Positions 1 to 6,601 are shown, counted from the first letter of the stretch. The stretch: DNA of 7,436 nt from Candidatus Faecivivens stercorigallinarum (GCA_018715465.1 DVLN01000076.1:1-7436); one strand, 5' to 3'. Notes: generated by a model from the sequence alone, not told the origin. Translations and numbers: made by a program.

Positions 1-286
1 AAGCGATCAGGTAATCTAAAAGAATGCAGGCAATCTGTGTCAGCAAGGTCGGACAATACATAACATTTGAAAAGCCGATCAGTAGCTGTAATACTGAATG
101 GACAAATGCAGTAAACACGCCCCATTTTGTACCATGCCGAAAACTCATCAGTACCAATGGAATCATTTCAAATGTAACTGAGCCCCCATAAGGCGGAGAA
201 AAGAAAGAAATGTTAGAAAGGATGGTCGCAAGCGCAATCATCAATGCCCCTTCAACCAATATGCGGGTTTTGGAATAGCTTCTCAT
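1..286 (-). CDS. thiT: Thiamine transporter ThiT (ECF S-component), partial, C-terminus beyond left edge
   Basis: Predicted substrate-binding membrane component of an energy-coupling-factor (ECF) importer for thiamine. It would work with a shared EcfT/EcfA1/EcfA2 module not present here. Reading the minus strand from an ATG at 286 gives 95 residues up to the window edge. After a short basic N-terminus comes a hydrophobic helix (about residues 9-30), then the ThiT-like stretch GGSVTFEMIPL (34-44), a second hydrophobic stretch (about 55-77) and LDYLIA (90-95). Family members are usually close to 190 residues, so about half is visible. The start is supported by AGGAG at 300-296, 9 nt upstream. 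The assignment rests jointly on this protein pattern and on the TPP riboswitch directly upstream, which makes another S-component family unlikely. GC content is clearly lower than in the neighbouring genes. Confidence 0.9.
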   Translation of the reverse strand, partial: MRSYSKTRILVEGALMIALATILSNISFFSPPYGGSVTFEMIPLVLMSFRHGTKWGVFTAFVHSVLQLLIGFSNVMYCPTLLTQIACILLDYLIA

Positions 287-334
287 GATAAGAAACTCCT
301 TACATAAAATAGTACATAAAAACATTTATCCAGC

Positions 335-369
335 AAAAAAGCGCACCGGTGGAATACCACAAGCGCGCT
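335..369 (-). terminator. Intrinsic terminator in the thiT leader (riboswitch expression platform)
   Basis: On the minus strand AGCGCGC (369-363) pairs with GTGCGCT (346-340), with one G-U wobble. An inner GTGG/CCAC helix caps it, and a run of T residues follows (340-335). It lies between the TPP aptamer and thiT. The expected behaviour is termination when TPP is bound, lowering thiamine uptake. A perfect palindrome, GACAGCTGTC (370-379), sits immediately upstream of the stem and may take part in the alternative fold; I could not fold it to confirm. Confidence 0.85.
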
Positions 370-390
370 GACAGCTGTCCGTCTCTATCG

Positions 391-479
391 GAAAACTCCC
401 TACGCCGGCATTACCCGGATCAGGTTGGAGGGTCCTCTTTCGAGTCTCAGCAGATGTTTCCATCCGCGCCCCTGTTTCT
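391..479 (-). ncRNA. TPP riboswitch aptamer (THI element)
   Basis: Read on the minus strand, this contains the conserved THI-box blocks in order: GGGG (472-469); a P3 helix GCGGATG-GAAA-CATCTGC; the CTGAGA block (450-445); the ACCC region; and then CCTGATC, GGTAATGCC and GGCGTAGGGA. P1 can close between GAAAC (478-474) and GTTTT (396-392). This is essentially the full thiamine-pyrophosphate aptamer with a short GAAA-capped P3. It sits directly after a promoter and before an intrinsic terminator and thiT, so it most likely represses thiamine uptake by premature termination when TPP is plentiful. Confidence 0.97.
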
Positions 480-491
480 ATGTCCATATAC

Positions 492-520
492 AGTATAACC
501 ATCCTGTCACATTTTGTCAA
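492..520 (-). promoter_or_regulatory. Sigma-70/sigma-A type promoter for thiT
   Basis: On the minus strand a -35 box TTGACA (520-515), a 17-bp spacer and a -10 box TATACT (497-492) form a near-consensus housekeeping promoter. Initiation would fall near position 485, a few bases before the aptamer, so almost the whole leader is riboswitch. The -35 box lies within the last codons of the upstream regulator gene and the spacer covers its stop codon. Confidence 0.85.
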
Positions 521-1463
521 GTCCCTGTTCTTCTGTGTGACCGCGGGCTGCTGTACGGTAATCCGCCGGTGTCTGATGAAACGCCCGGTCAAAAAGCCGG
601 TAAAAATGGGTCATATTGGTAAATCCGCTCTGAGACGCCACCTCCGTCACCGGAAGTTCGCTCTCCCGAAGCAATAAAGCCGCCTGTGCCATACAGAAGC
701 TCTGCCGGAACTCGGAAAAACTCTGTCCCAGTTCTCTTTTCATCCGGGCGCTGAGGTAACCCGGCGTGTATCCAAAATGAGCAGCAGCTTCCGCCAGAGT
801 AACCGTCCGATAGCGACTTTCGATATACCGCACCACCCGGTACAGAACATCCTGCTGTCCAGTCTCCTGTTCCCCTTTCGACGCCCGCCGGATATCCACC
901 AGCAAAACACCAAACAACTGCTCAACCGCTTCCCCCGAAAATCCATCGGGGTCAAACGCCTCCTGCATCATACGGCAGATGGTATCCCGCGCAGCCGACA
1001 TCCCGGTATGCAGCAGCAGCGGGCGGCTGTCTTCTCCACAACAGCCGGCATACCAGTCGGCAAGCCAGCGGCCAGAGGTCATCTCTCGGTCAAACAGATC
1101 GGTCGACAGAATCAGATTGACTGCGATGTCTTCTGCCCCACAGTTGTCAATCCAATGGGTCAGCCCCGGCGGAATGAAGAAAAAATCCCCTCGCGTCAGT
1201 GTCGCCTGTCCACGGTTCCAATGGTGGGTAACAGCGCCGTCATACAGATACATCACCTCAAGATAATCATGGCTGTGCGGCGGAGTCGGCTGAAAACGGC
1301 CATGGGTGGCAAAACGGAGCAGCTGGGAAGTCTGACCCTGAAACCGCAGATCGGCAGCAAAATGAATCATTGCACCGCTCATCCGTTTTTGTATTTCGGG
1401 ATTGATTACCCGCTCTTCCAGCCGTATCTGTCGCAGAAAGGCGTCCAGTCCGTCTTTATCCAT
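507..1463 (-). CDS. AraC-family transcriptional regulator with N-terminal cupin domain
   Basis: A 318-residue DNA-binding regulator, probably an activator of carbohydrate genes. The N-terminal part (about 50-125) is a cupin-type sensor: PPHSHDYLEVMYLYDG followed by a GDFFFIPPGLTHW segment typical of AraC sugar sensors. The C-terminal part (about 205-305) carries the two helix-turn-helix motifs of the family: TLAEAAAHFGYTPGYLSARM (222-241), and PVTEVASQSGFTNMTHFYRLF (271-291) ending in FHQTPADYR. I chose the ATG at 1463 because a GGGGGGAG ribosome site ends 9 nt upstream; an in-frame TTG at 1493 would place that site inside the gene. It is transcribed divergently from the large hydrolase, the usual arrangement for an AraC regulator and its target, with GGATAT repeats between them. 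The effector is unknown; a deoxysugar or oligosaccharide is a guess from the neighbours. Its 3' end carries the thiT promoter. Confidence 0.95.
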   Translation of the reverse strand: MDKDGLDAFLRQIRLEERVINPEIQKRMSGAMIHFAADLRFQGQTSQLLRFATHGRFQPTPPHSHDYLEVMYLYDGAVTHHWNRGQATLTRGDFFFIPPGLTHWIDNCGAEDIAVNLILSTDLFDREMTSGRWLADWYAGCCGEDSRPLLLHTGMSAARDTICRMMQEAFDPDGFSGEAVEQLFGVLLVDIRRASKGEQETGQQDVLYRVVRYIESRYRTVTLAEAAAHFGYTPGYLSARMKRELGQSFSEFRQSFCMAQAALLLRESELPVTEVASQSGFTNMTHFYRLFDRAFHQTPADYRTAARGHTEEQGLDKM

Positions 1464-1499
1464 CTTTACAGTCTCCCCCCCAAAATACAGCAAAAAGCC

Positions 1500-1537
1500 G
1501 GATATGGATATGAAAAATCATTGAAATGGATATATCC
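1500..1537. promoter_or_regulatory. Candidate AraC-type operator (GGATAT repeats) in the divergent intergenic region
   Basis: GGATAT occurs at 1500, 1506 and 1528. The longer word ATGGATAT is repeated directly at 1504-1511 and 1526-1533, 22 bp apart, which is about two helical turns and matches the spacing of AraC-family half-sites. The second copy also forms a perfect palindrome, GGATATATCC (1528-1537). It ends 15 bp before a plausible plus-strand -10 box TATTAT (1553-1558) that has no good -35 box, as expected for an activator-dependent promoter. Assignment to the adjacent regulator is inference from position. Confidence 0.5.
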
Positions 1538-1594
1538 TTTCCCGGTTCTTTTTATTATTATAGAAGAAAAGAATCGGATTTTCAAGCCGAAAAC

Positions 1595-1613
1595 AGAAAG
1601 GATGTTTGCTGTG
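1595..1613 (+). promoter_or_regulatory. Ribosome binding site deciding the hydrolase start (GTG 1611 over ATG 1602)
   Basis: AGAAAGGA (1595-1602) is followed by 8 nt and then GTG at 1611. The in-frame ATG at 1602 overlaps the A of this site and leaves no room for normal initiation. The GTG is therefore preferred; using the ATG would add only three residues. Confidence 0.6.
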
Positions 1614-4280
1614 AAAAACAGTCGGATTGCACAGCTGCTGGCTGGCAAGGGTGAGAACTATATCCTCCCCTTCATGTGGCAGCATGGAGAAGATGAACAG
1701 CCCCTGCGGGAATATGTACAGGTCATCCGCCAGTCAGGATGCCGGGCAGTCTGTCTCGAAGCGCGCCCCCACCCGGATTTTGCCGGGGACGGCTGGTGGC
1801 ACGACCTGGATATTATCCTGGAAGAAGCGCAGAAACTGGAGATGAAGGTCTGGATTCTGGACGACGCCCACTTCCCGACCGGCTTTGCCGCAGGCAGTGT
1901 CAAACAGGCGCCCAATGAGCTGCGCAAGCAATATCTCTGTTATGCCCGTGCAGATGTCTGCGGGCCGAGCACCGAGATCGAACTGAATGTCGGCGAGATG
2001 ATCCACCCGTTTATCATGCCGGCGGCAGGCCCGTTTGCGCAGCCGGACAAAAAACATTATGATGATGATACACTTCTGCATGTCGTCGCCTGGAAGGCGG
2101 AACCGTACAATAAAATGTCCGACCCGATCGACCTGACCGGCCTGGTAAAAGATGGAAAACTCTACTGGTCTGTACCAGACGGCTACTGGAAGATCTACGT
2201 CCTGTACACCACCCACAATGGGATTGGCCGGGATGATTATATCAATATGCTGGACGAAAAGTCCTGTGCTTTGCAGATTGAGCATGTCTATCAGCCGCAC
2301 TTTGCCCACTACGGCCATCTGTTTGGCAGCGTGATCGCCGGGTTCTTCTCGGATGAACCCGCAATCGGCAACACAGTCGGATTTGATTTTGATGAATCCA
2401 TCGGCAGAAAGGAAATGTCCCTGCCCTGGAGCCGCCATCTGCCGGGTATGATGGAACAACGGCTGGGAGAAAACTGGATGGACCTGCTGCCGCTTCTGTG
2501 GCACCCCGCGTCTGACGAACAGCTGGTCGCACGGGTCCGGGTCGGATATATGGACATCGCTACCCAACTGGTGGAGCAGTGCTTCTCAAATCAGCTTGGC
2601 AACTGGTGCGCAGAGCATGGGGTTATGTATATCGGACACCTGGTCGAAGACAACGACGTTCACGCCCGATTCGGGTGCTCTCTTGGACACTATTTCCGGG
2701 GACTGGGCGGACAGCATATGGCCGGTATTGACAATATCGGCAACCAGGTGCTGATCGGCGGTGGCGACAGCCAGCGGATTCCCCGTTTCGGCGGAACAGG
2801 AGACGGCGAGTTCTACCATTATGAGCTGGGCAAGCTGGGGGCCTCCCATTCCCACATCGACCCGAAAAAGCAGGGCCGCGCGCTGTGTGAAAACTTTGGT
2901 GCCTACGGCTGGCAGACCGGCGTCAAAACGATGAAATACCTTGCCGACCATTTCCTGGTCCGCGGCATCAACTATTATACCCCGCATGCTTTTTCTCCCA
3001 AGGCGTTTCCCGACCCCGACTGCCCGCCCCACTTCTACGCACACGGAGAAAATCCGCAGTTTAAGGCATTCGGCGAACTAATCGGATATATGAACCGGGT
3101 CTGCCACCTGATTAACGGCGGCATCTCGCTGCCGGACGTCGCGGTGCTCTACCACGCTGAAAACGAATGGGCAGGCGATTATCAGTCGGACAAGGTGGTC
3201 TGCCGGGAACTGACCGAACATCAGATTGACTTCGACATCATTCCGGCTGACCTTCTGGGCAATCTGTCCGCATGGAACAGCTGCCTGAAAGATGGGCAGC
3301 TCTGGCTGAACGGCCGTCCGGTTCAAGCCCTTGTCATTCCCTACGCGCAGTTCATCCCGCGCGCGGCAGCCGAATTCATCCGTCAGGCGGCAGCATGCGA
3401 ATTCCCTGTCTTCTGCACCGAAAAAGCCCCCGAAGGGGTCAGCGATGCCAGCAGAGAGGAACAGGCCGATTATCAGGCCCTGCTGCAAAACATCTCCGTC
3501 CTTCCCACCCATCAGCTTGCCGCACAGCTGAACCGTACCATCCGCCGGGACATCTCTATTCAGCCGGATTTCCGCCGACTCACCGTCTATCACTACCGTA
3601 CCGACTGCGATATCCTGCTGCTACTCAACGAAGACCCCGGAAAGGCCTTTACCGGCGAAGTGACCGTTTGTGCAGAAGGTACACCGGTACAGTATGACGC
3701 GCTGGACAACTGCCTCCGTCCGATTGAAAGCCGGTCGGTAGACGGAAAAACCATCCTTTCGATCAGCCTTGCCCCGCTGGAATTGGCGATTATCTCCTTT
3801 GACCGGGAAGACAGTGATTCTGTTGCAGCTTTTCCCGCTCCCAAGCAGCAGACAGTCCTCAACAGCTTTACCGTTTCCCGCTGTGAATCCAAGGCCTACC
3901 CGCAGTTTACCGACCCGGTCCAGATCGAAAATCCGGGCAATATGGGACGGATATATCCCGACTTCTCAGGATACTACCGCTATCAGGCAGATGTATCGGT
4001 GCCCGAATGCAGTCAGGCGGTTCTGACCGTCGGCGATGCCGGTGAAACAGTCGAGTTGTTTGTCAACGATGTGTCAGCTGGCATCCGTTTTGCACAGCCT
4101 TACCGGTTTGACATTTCAAGCCTGCTCCATCCGGGTGAAAACCAGATCACACTGGATATCGCAACAACGCCTGAACGCAAAACAGCAGCAATGCAGCCAG
4201 GACAGCCCGCTTTCATGAAAAATCATCTGATATCTCCGACCGGCCTTCTTGGATCGGTGACTGTCAGCTGGTCTGAATAA
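1611..4280 (+). CDS. Large cytoplasmic glycoside hydrolase, GH106/alpha-L-rhamnosidase-like
   Basis: An 889-residue protein with no signal peptide or membrane segment, so probably cytoplasmic. The N-terminal region looks like a TIM-barrel hydrolase: ILPFMWQHGED (near 17), CLEARPHPDF (near 48-57) and VWILDDAHFPTGFAAG (about 80-95). Acidic motifs at typical catalytic places are FFSDEP (Asp248, Glu249), GHLVEDND (Glu346) and CENFGAYGW (Glu427). A middle alpha/beta segment from about 505 (ISLPDVAVLYHAENEW) to about 620 resembles the amidotransferase-like domain seen in GH42- and GH106-type enzymes. The C-terminal 110 residues (YYRYQADVSVP, TVELFVNDV, LLHPGENQITLDI) look like a galactose-binding jelly-roll domain. 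The overall plan resembles GH106 alpha-L-rhamnosidases, but substrate and exact family are not certain. Transcribed divergently from the AraC regulator, its likely activator, and convergent with a fucosidase gene. It ends in TAA just before a strong hairpin. Confidence 0.75.
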   Translation: MKNSRIAQLLAGKGENYILPFMWQHGEDEQPLREYVQVIRQSGCRAVCLEARPHPDFAGDGWWHDLDIILEEAQKLEMKVWILDDAHFPTGFAAGSVKQAPNELRKQYLCYARADVCGPSTEIELNVGEMIHPFIMPAAGPFAQPDKKHYDDDTLLHVVAWKAEPYNKMSDPIDLTGLVKDGKLYWSVPDGYWKIYVLYTTHNGIGRDDYINMLDEKSCALQIEHVYQPHFAHYGHLFGSVIAGFFSDEPAIGNTVGFDFDESIGRKEMSLPWSRHLPGMMEQRLGENWMDLLPLLWHPASDEQLVARVRVGYMDIATQLVEQCFSNQLGNWCAEHGVMYIGHLVEDNDVHARFGCSLGHYFRGLGGQHMAGIDNIGNQVLIGGGDSQRIPRFGGTGDGEFYHYELGKLGASHSHIDPKKQGRALCENFGAYGWQTGVKTMKYLADHFLVRGINYYTPHAFSPKAFPDPDCPPHFYAHGENPQFKAFGELIGYMNRVCHLINGGISLPDVAVLYHAENEWAGDYQSDKVVCRELTEHQIDFDIIPADLLGNLSAWNSCLKDGQLWLNGRPVQALVIPYAQFIPRAAAEFIRQAAACEFPVFCTEKAPEGVSDASREEQADYQALLQNISVLPTHQLAAQLNRTIRRDISIQPDFRRLTVYHYRTDCDILLLLNEDPGKAFTGEVTVCAEGTPVQYDALDNCLRPIESRSVDGKTILSISLAPLELAIISFDREDSDSVAAFPAPKQQTVLNSFTVSRCESKAYPQFTDPVQIENPGNMGRIYPDFSGYYRYQADVSVPECSQAVLTVGDAGETVELFVNDVSAGIRFAQPYRFDISSLLHPGENQITLDIATTPERKTAAMQPGQPAFMKNHLISPTGLLGSVTVSWSE

Positions 4281-4288
4281 ACTAAATC

Positions 4289-4327
4289 GCCCATTGCCAA
4301 CAGAACTTTCCTCTGTTGGCAATGGGC
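4289..4327. terminator. Perfect hairpin terminator between convergent genes
   Basis: GCCCATTGCCAACAGA (4289-4304) and its exact reverse complement (4312-4327) form a 16-bp stem with a 7-nt loop, 8 bp after the hydrolase stop codon and 17 bp from the fucosidase stop. On the plus strand ATTCTTTTA follows, a usable U-rich tail. On the minus strand the tail is GATTTAGTTT, weaker but still T-rich, so it probably serves both genes. Confidence 0.88.
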
Positions 4328-4344
4328 ATTCTTTTATAGAAAGG

Positions 4345-5655
4345 TTATTTTAAAAACAGTTCGATGACAGGAACGACGACAGGCGGCTTGATTGCCGGGA
4401 GACTGAGCACCAGCAGATCATCACTCTGAGATAGTCCGTCACCAAAATGCTCGACTTTTCCCTCGGTAAAGCGTACCTCGCTGCCATCGTGCAAAAACTG
4501 GGCGTATTCCACCTTTCCTGCAAACCCTTTCAGTTCAAGGAAGGCATACGGATACTGGAACAGATGGACATACAACCGATGCCCGTCTTCGCTCTGGGTC
4601 AAGCGGCAGCCAGCCGGTGCGGTAAATTCAGGGTCAGCCATTGTGCAGCCATAAATCGAACGGCTGCAATATTTCATCCAGTCACCAATCGCAGCAAGCG
4701 CTTCGGTCGCGCGGTGATCAAAATATCCCCGCGCGGTCGGCCCGACATTCAACAATAAATTACCGCCCAGCGAAACCGTCGTGACCAACATCTGCACCAG
4801 CATTTCCGGCGACTTCCAGCTCATCTCATCCCGGTAATATCCCCACGAACCGGAAAATGTTTGGCAGGCTTCCCAGGTAACCAGCTGCCCCGCATCATCC
4901 GTCAGCCAGGACTGAGGCTGGTACTGTTCCGGCGTCCAGAGATCCTGTTCAATCCCGGCACGGTTGTCAATAATAATGCCCGGCTGCAAAGAGCGCGCCA
5001 GTGCAATTAATTTTTCTGCTTCCCAATCGTCTTTACCTTTACCCCTCATCCAGGGTTTGCCGGGCATCGTCATATCCGGGTAGGAGAAATCAAACCAGAG
5101 GATATCTATTTTGCCATAACCGGTCAGCAGCTCGGTCACCTGATCCCGCATATACTGGGCATACCGTTTCATATCACGGCCGACATTCTGCTGTTCAGCG
5201 TCGGGGTCATCCCGTCTGGGATGGTTGGGGTCAATCGTAAAGTCCGGGTGATGCCAGTCGATCAACGAATAATAAAAGCCGATTTTCAGTCCCTCTGCCC
5301 GGAAAGCATCGACAAACTCCCGCACCAGATCGCGTCCTGCCGGGGTATTGGTTGCTTTATAATCGGTGTACTGAGAGTCGAACAGACAAAATCCTTCATG
5401 ATGCTTGGTCGTCAGAACCGCGTATTTCATCCCGGCGGCCTTTGCCTGCCGCGCCCATTCCCGCGGGTCAAACAGATCAGGGTCAAAATGCCGGAAATAC
5501 CGGTCATAGAGTTCTTCCGGTGTGCGTTCATGGTTTTTGACCCATTCATGCCGGGCAGGAAGAGCGTACAGCCCCCAGTGAATAAACATTCCAAAACGGT
5601 CATGCCGGAACCATTCGGTGTCCCCCGGCGTTTTTCTAACCTGATATACTGACAT
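4345..5655 (-). CDS. Alpha-L-fucosidase, glycoside hydrolase family 29
   Basis: A 436-residue retaining exo-fucosidase that would release alpha-linked L-fucose from oligosaccharides. GH29 hallmarks in order: WFRHDRFGMFIHWGLYA (His26, Trp27), YAVLTTKHHEGFCLFDS (His85, His86), KIGFYYSLIDWHHPD, ILWFDFSYP, whose Asp189 matches the family nucleophile, TWEACQTFSGSWGYY, and GGNLLLNVGPTARGYF closing the barrel. The last 100 or so residues form the usual beta-sandwich domain. The acid/base residue cannot be fixed by eye; Glu263 in the TWEACQ segment is a candidate. There is no signal peptide, so it probably acts in the cytoplasm on imported sugars. Start ATG 5655 is preferred over ATG 5664, which abuts the ribosome site directly; the longer form adds three residues. 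The gene has its own near-consensus promoter and lacks the GGATAT repeats found near the AraC gene, so co-regulation with the hydrolase is not shown. Confidence 0.95.
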   Translation of the reverse strand: MSVYQVRKTPGDTEWFRHDRFGMFIHWGLYALPARHEWVKNHERTPEELYDRYFRHFDPDLFDPREWARQAKAAGMKYAVLTTKHHEGFCLFDSQYTDYKATNTPAGRDLVREFVDAFRAEGLKIGFYYSLIDWHHPDFTIDPNHPRRDDPDAEQQNVGRDMKRYAQYMRDQVTELLTGYGKIDILWFDFSYPDMTMPGKPWMRGKGKDDWEAEKLIALARSLQPGIIIDNRAGIEQDLWTPEQYQPQSWLTDDAGQLVTWEACQTFSGSWGYYRDEMSWKSPEMLVQMLVTTVSLGGNLLLNVGPTARGYFDHRATEALAAIGDWMKYCSRSIYGCTMADPEFTAPAGCRLTQSEDGHRLYVHLFQYPYAFLELKGFAGKVEYAQFLHDGSEVRFTEGKVEHFGDGLSQSDDLLVLSLPAIKPPVVVPVIELFLK

Positions 5656-5671
5656 TGCAGTCATCCTTTCC
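5653..5671 (-). promoter_or_regulatory. Ribosome binding site deciding the fucosidase start (ATG 5655 over ATG 5664)
   Basis: On the minus strand GGAAAGGA (5671-5664) is followed by 8 nt and then ATG at 5655. The upstream ATG at 5664 overlaps the site. This is the same geometry as at the start of the large hydrolase: an AAAGGATG ribosome site that contains a misleading in-frame ATG, with the likely start 9 nt further on. Confidence 0.6.
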
Positions 5672-5711
5672 GTCCTGAGTGAAACTACGATGTTTGCTTA
5701 ACTTCAACGAC

Positions 5712-5741
5712 AGTATACAACGCCGTGCGGCAGAAAGTCAA
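5712..5741 (-). promoter_or_regulatory. Sigma-70/sigma-A type promoter for the fucosidase gene
   Basis: On the minus strand TTGACT (5741-5736), an 18-bp spacer and TATACT (5717-5712) form a near-consensus promoter about 60 bp upstream of the start codon, giving a leader of roughly 50 nt. The boxes are strong enough for activator-independent transcription. I see no clear large operator palindrome in the leader. Confidence 0.78.
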
Positions 5742-5753
5742 GGCATTTTCCAT

Positions 5754-5785
5754 AAAAAATACGCCCTGAATATTTTCAGAGCGTA
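5754..5785 (-). terminator. Intrinsic terminator after the zinc metallopeptidase gene
   Basis: On the minus strand TACGCTCTGAA (5785-5775) pairs with TTCAGGGCGTA (5770-5760), with one G-U wobble and a 4-nt loop, followed directly by six T residues (5759-5754). It starts 20 bp after the metallopeptidase stop codon and ends just before the fucosidase promoter, separating the two same-strand genes transcriptionally. Confidence 0.93.
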
Positions 5786-5804
5786 CATTCTGCATGATAT
5801 TTAA

Positions 5805-6509
5805 TTATCTTCGGTTGTTGCGTCGGTTCACCAGCAGCATCAGTCGCAACAGCTGGGTCACTGAAACCGCCAGTGCCGCAACATAAGTCATCGCGGCAGC
5901 CGAAAGCACCTTCTGTGCACCTGCCAATTCCTCACCTTCAAGCAATCCCTGCTGACGGATGGCGGTGAGCGCCCGCCGGGAAGCGTCAAACTCGGTCGGC
6001 AGCGTTACCAGCTGGAAAATTGTGCTGAGTGCAAAACAGGCAACCCCGGCATATGCCATCGTCGCAAAGAAATAAGAAGTCGCGCCGAACAGCAATCCCA
6101 GGATAATCAGCGGCATCGACAGCCTTGACCCGATATTGGTCAGCGGAACGATTGCCGTTCGTATCTTGACCGGCAGATAGTTCTGTGCGTGCTGGACCGC
6201 ATGTCCCGCCTCATGACAGGCAACGCCGATCGCCGCAGTGGAACTGCTCCCATAAACGCTGTCCGAAAGCCGGATCACGTTGGTCCGCGGGTCATAATGG
6301 TCGGTCAGGCTTCCTGAAACCCGCTCAATCCGCACACCATACAGTCCGTTGTACCGCAAAACTGCCTCAGCAGCCTGCGCTCCGGTCAGCCCACGGGATG
6401 CGTACTGGTTCTGGTACCGCGCAAAGGTGGATTTCACCCTTCCGCTCGCCCACAGCGCGAACACCACCGCCGGCAGTACCAGTACAATATATGTCCAGTC
6501 GAAATACAT
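5805..6509 (-). CDS. Membrane zinc metallopeptidase, YugP type (Zn_peptidase_2 family)
   Basis: A 234-residue integral-membrane protein with a gluzincin-like zinc site. Segments: an N-terminal membrane helix (about 5-21); a soluble part with YDPRTNVIRLSDSVY (72-86), a family hallmark; the zinc-binding motif HEAGH (99-103) followed by AVQHAQNY; membrane helices at about 131-170; PTEFDASRRA (171-180), whose Glu173 is the likely third zinc ligand; and a last helix at about 203-226 before a basic tail. Length matches the family norm. Start ATG 6509 is fixed by AGGAGG (6522-6517) 7 nt upstream; an adjacent TTG at 6512 is less well placed. The physiological substrate of this widespread Bacillota family is not well established. 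The context gives no functional hint: it lies between carbohydrate genes, with its own terminator downstream. Nothing appears truncated. Confidence 0.94.
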   Translation of the reverse strand: MYFDWTYIVLVLPAVVFALWASGRVKSTFARYQNQYASRGLTGAQAAEAVLRYNGLYGVRIERVSGSLTDHYDPRTNVIRLSDSVYGSSSTAAIGVACHEAGHAVQHAQNYLPVKIRTAIVPLTNIGSRLSMPLIILGLLFGATSYFFATMAYAGVACFALSTIFQLVTLPTEFDASRRALTAIRQQGLLEGEELAGAQKVLSAAAMTYVAALAVSVTQLLRLMLLVNRRNNRR

Positions 6510-6561
6510 CAATCTGCCTCCTTATGGCCTGGCATACCAGATTTTCCTGTATCATCAAGTA

Positions 6562-6601
6562 TGCCGCACAGCAGGCGTTTCATACCACCCACTGTGCGGC
6601 A
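6562..6601. repeat. Inverted repeat (10-bp stem) in the isomerase-metallopeptidase spacer
   Basis: TGCCGCACAG (6562-6571) and CTGTGCGGCA (6592-6601) form a perfect 10-bp stem around a 20-nt loop. As minus-strand RNA the loop can add an inner helix, GGTG/CGCC with one wobble. A T tract (6603-6607) follows on the plus strand, where no gene is being read. On the minus strand, where the isomerase-like gene ends 16 bp earlier, the tail is ATACTTGATG. It may be a weak terminator or a processing/stabilising hairpin. Confidence 0.6.

Noticed and set aside
370..379. The palindrome GACAGCTGTC as a protein-binding operator.
   Set aside because: It lies in the riboswitch expression platform immediately before the terminator stem, so a role in RNA folding is the simpler reading.
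326..592. An 88-codon minus-strand open frame across the thiT leader.
   Set aside because: It runs through the TPP aptamer and the terminator stem, which explain the conservation of this region; the product looks like no known protein.
1464..1560. A minus-strand promoter for the AraC gene (for example TATTTT near 1485).
   Set aside because: The -10-like sequences sit too close to the ribosome site for a normal leader, and no good -35 box is paired with them. A promoter must exist, but I cannot place it.
777..1610. The plus-strand frame of the large hydrolase stays open for 278 codons upstream of its start, which could suggest a 1167-residue fusion protein.
   Set aside because: This stretch is exactly antisense to the AraC regulator gene, whose protein motifs are convincing. 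The upstream translation shows no domain pattern, and a good ribosome site precedes GTG 1611.
1734..2567. A 277-codon minus-strand open frame within the large hydrolase.
   Set aside because: It is antisense to well-conserved hydrolase motifs, has no convincing ribosome site or domain, and fits codon-bias-generated shadowing.
5221..5652. A 143-codon plus-strand open frame opposite the fucosidase N-terminus.
   Set aside because: The opposite strand encodes the conserved GH29 catalytic barrel, and the plus-strand product has no recognisable features.
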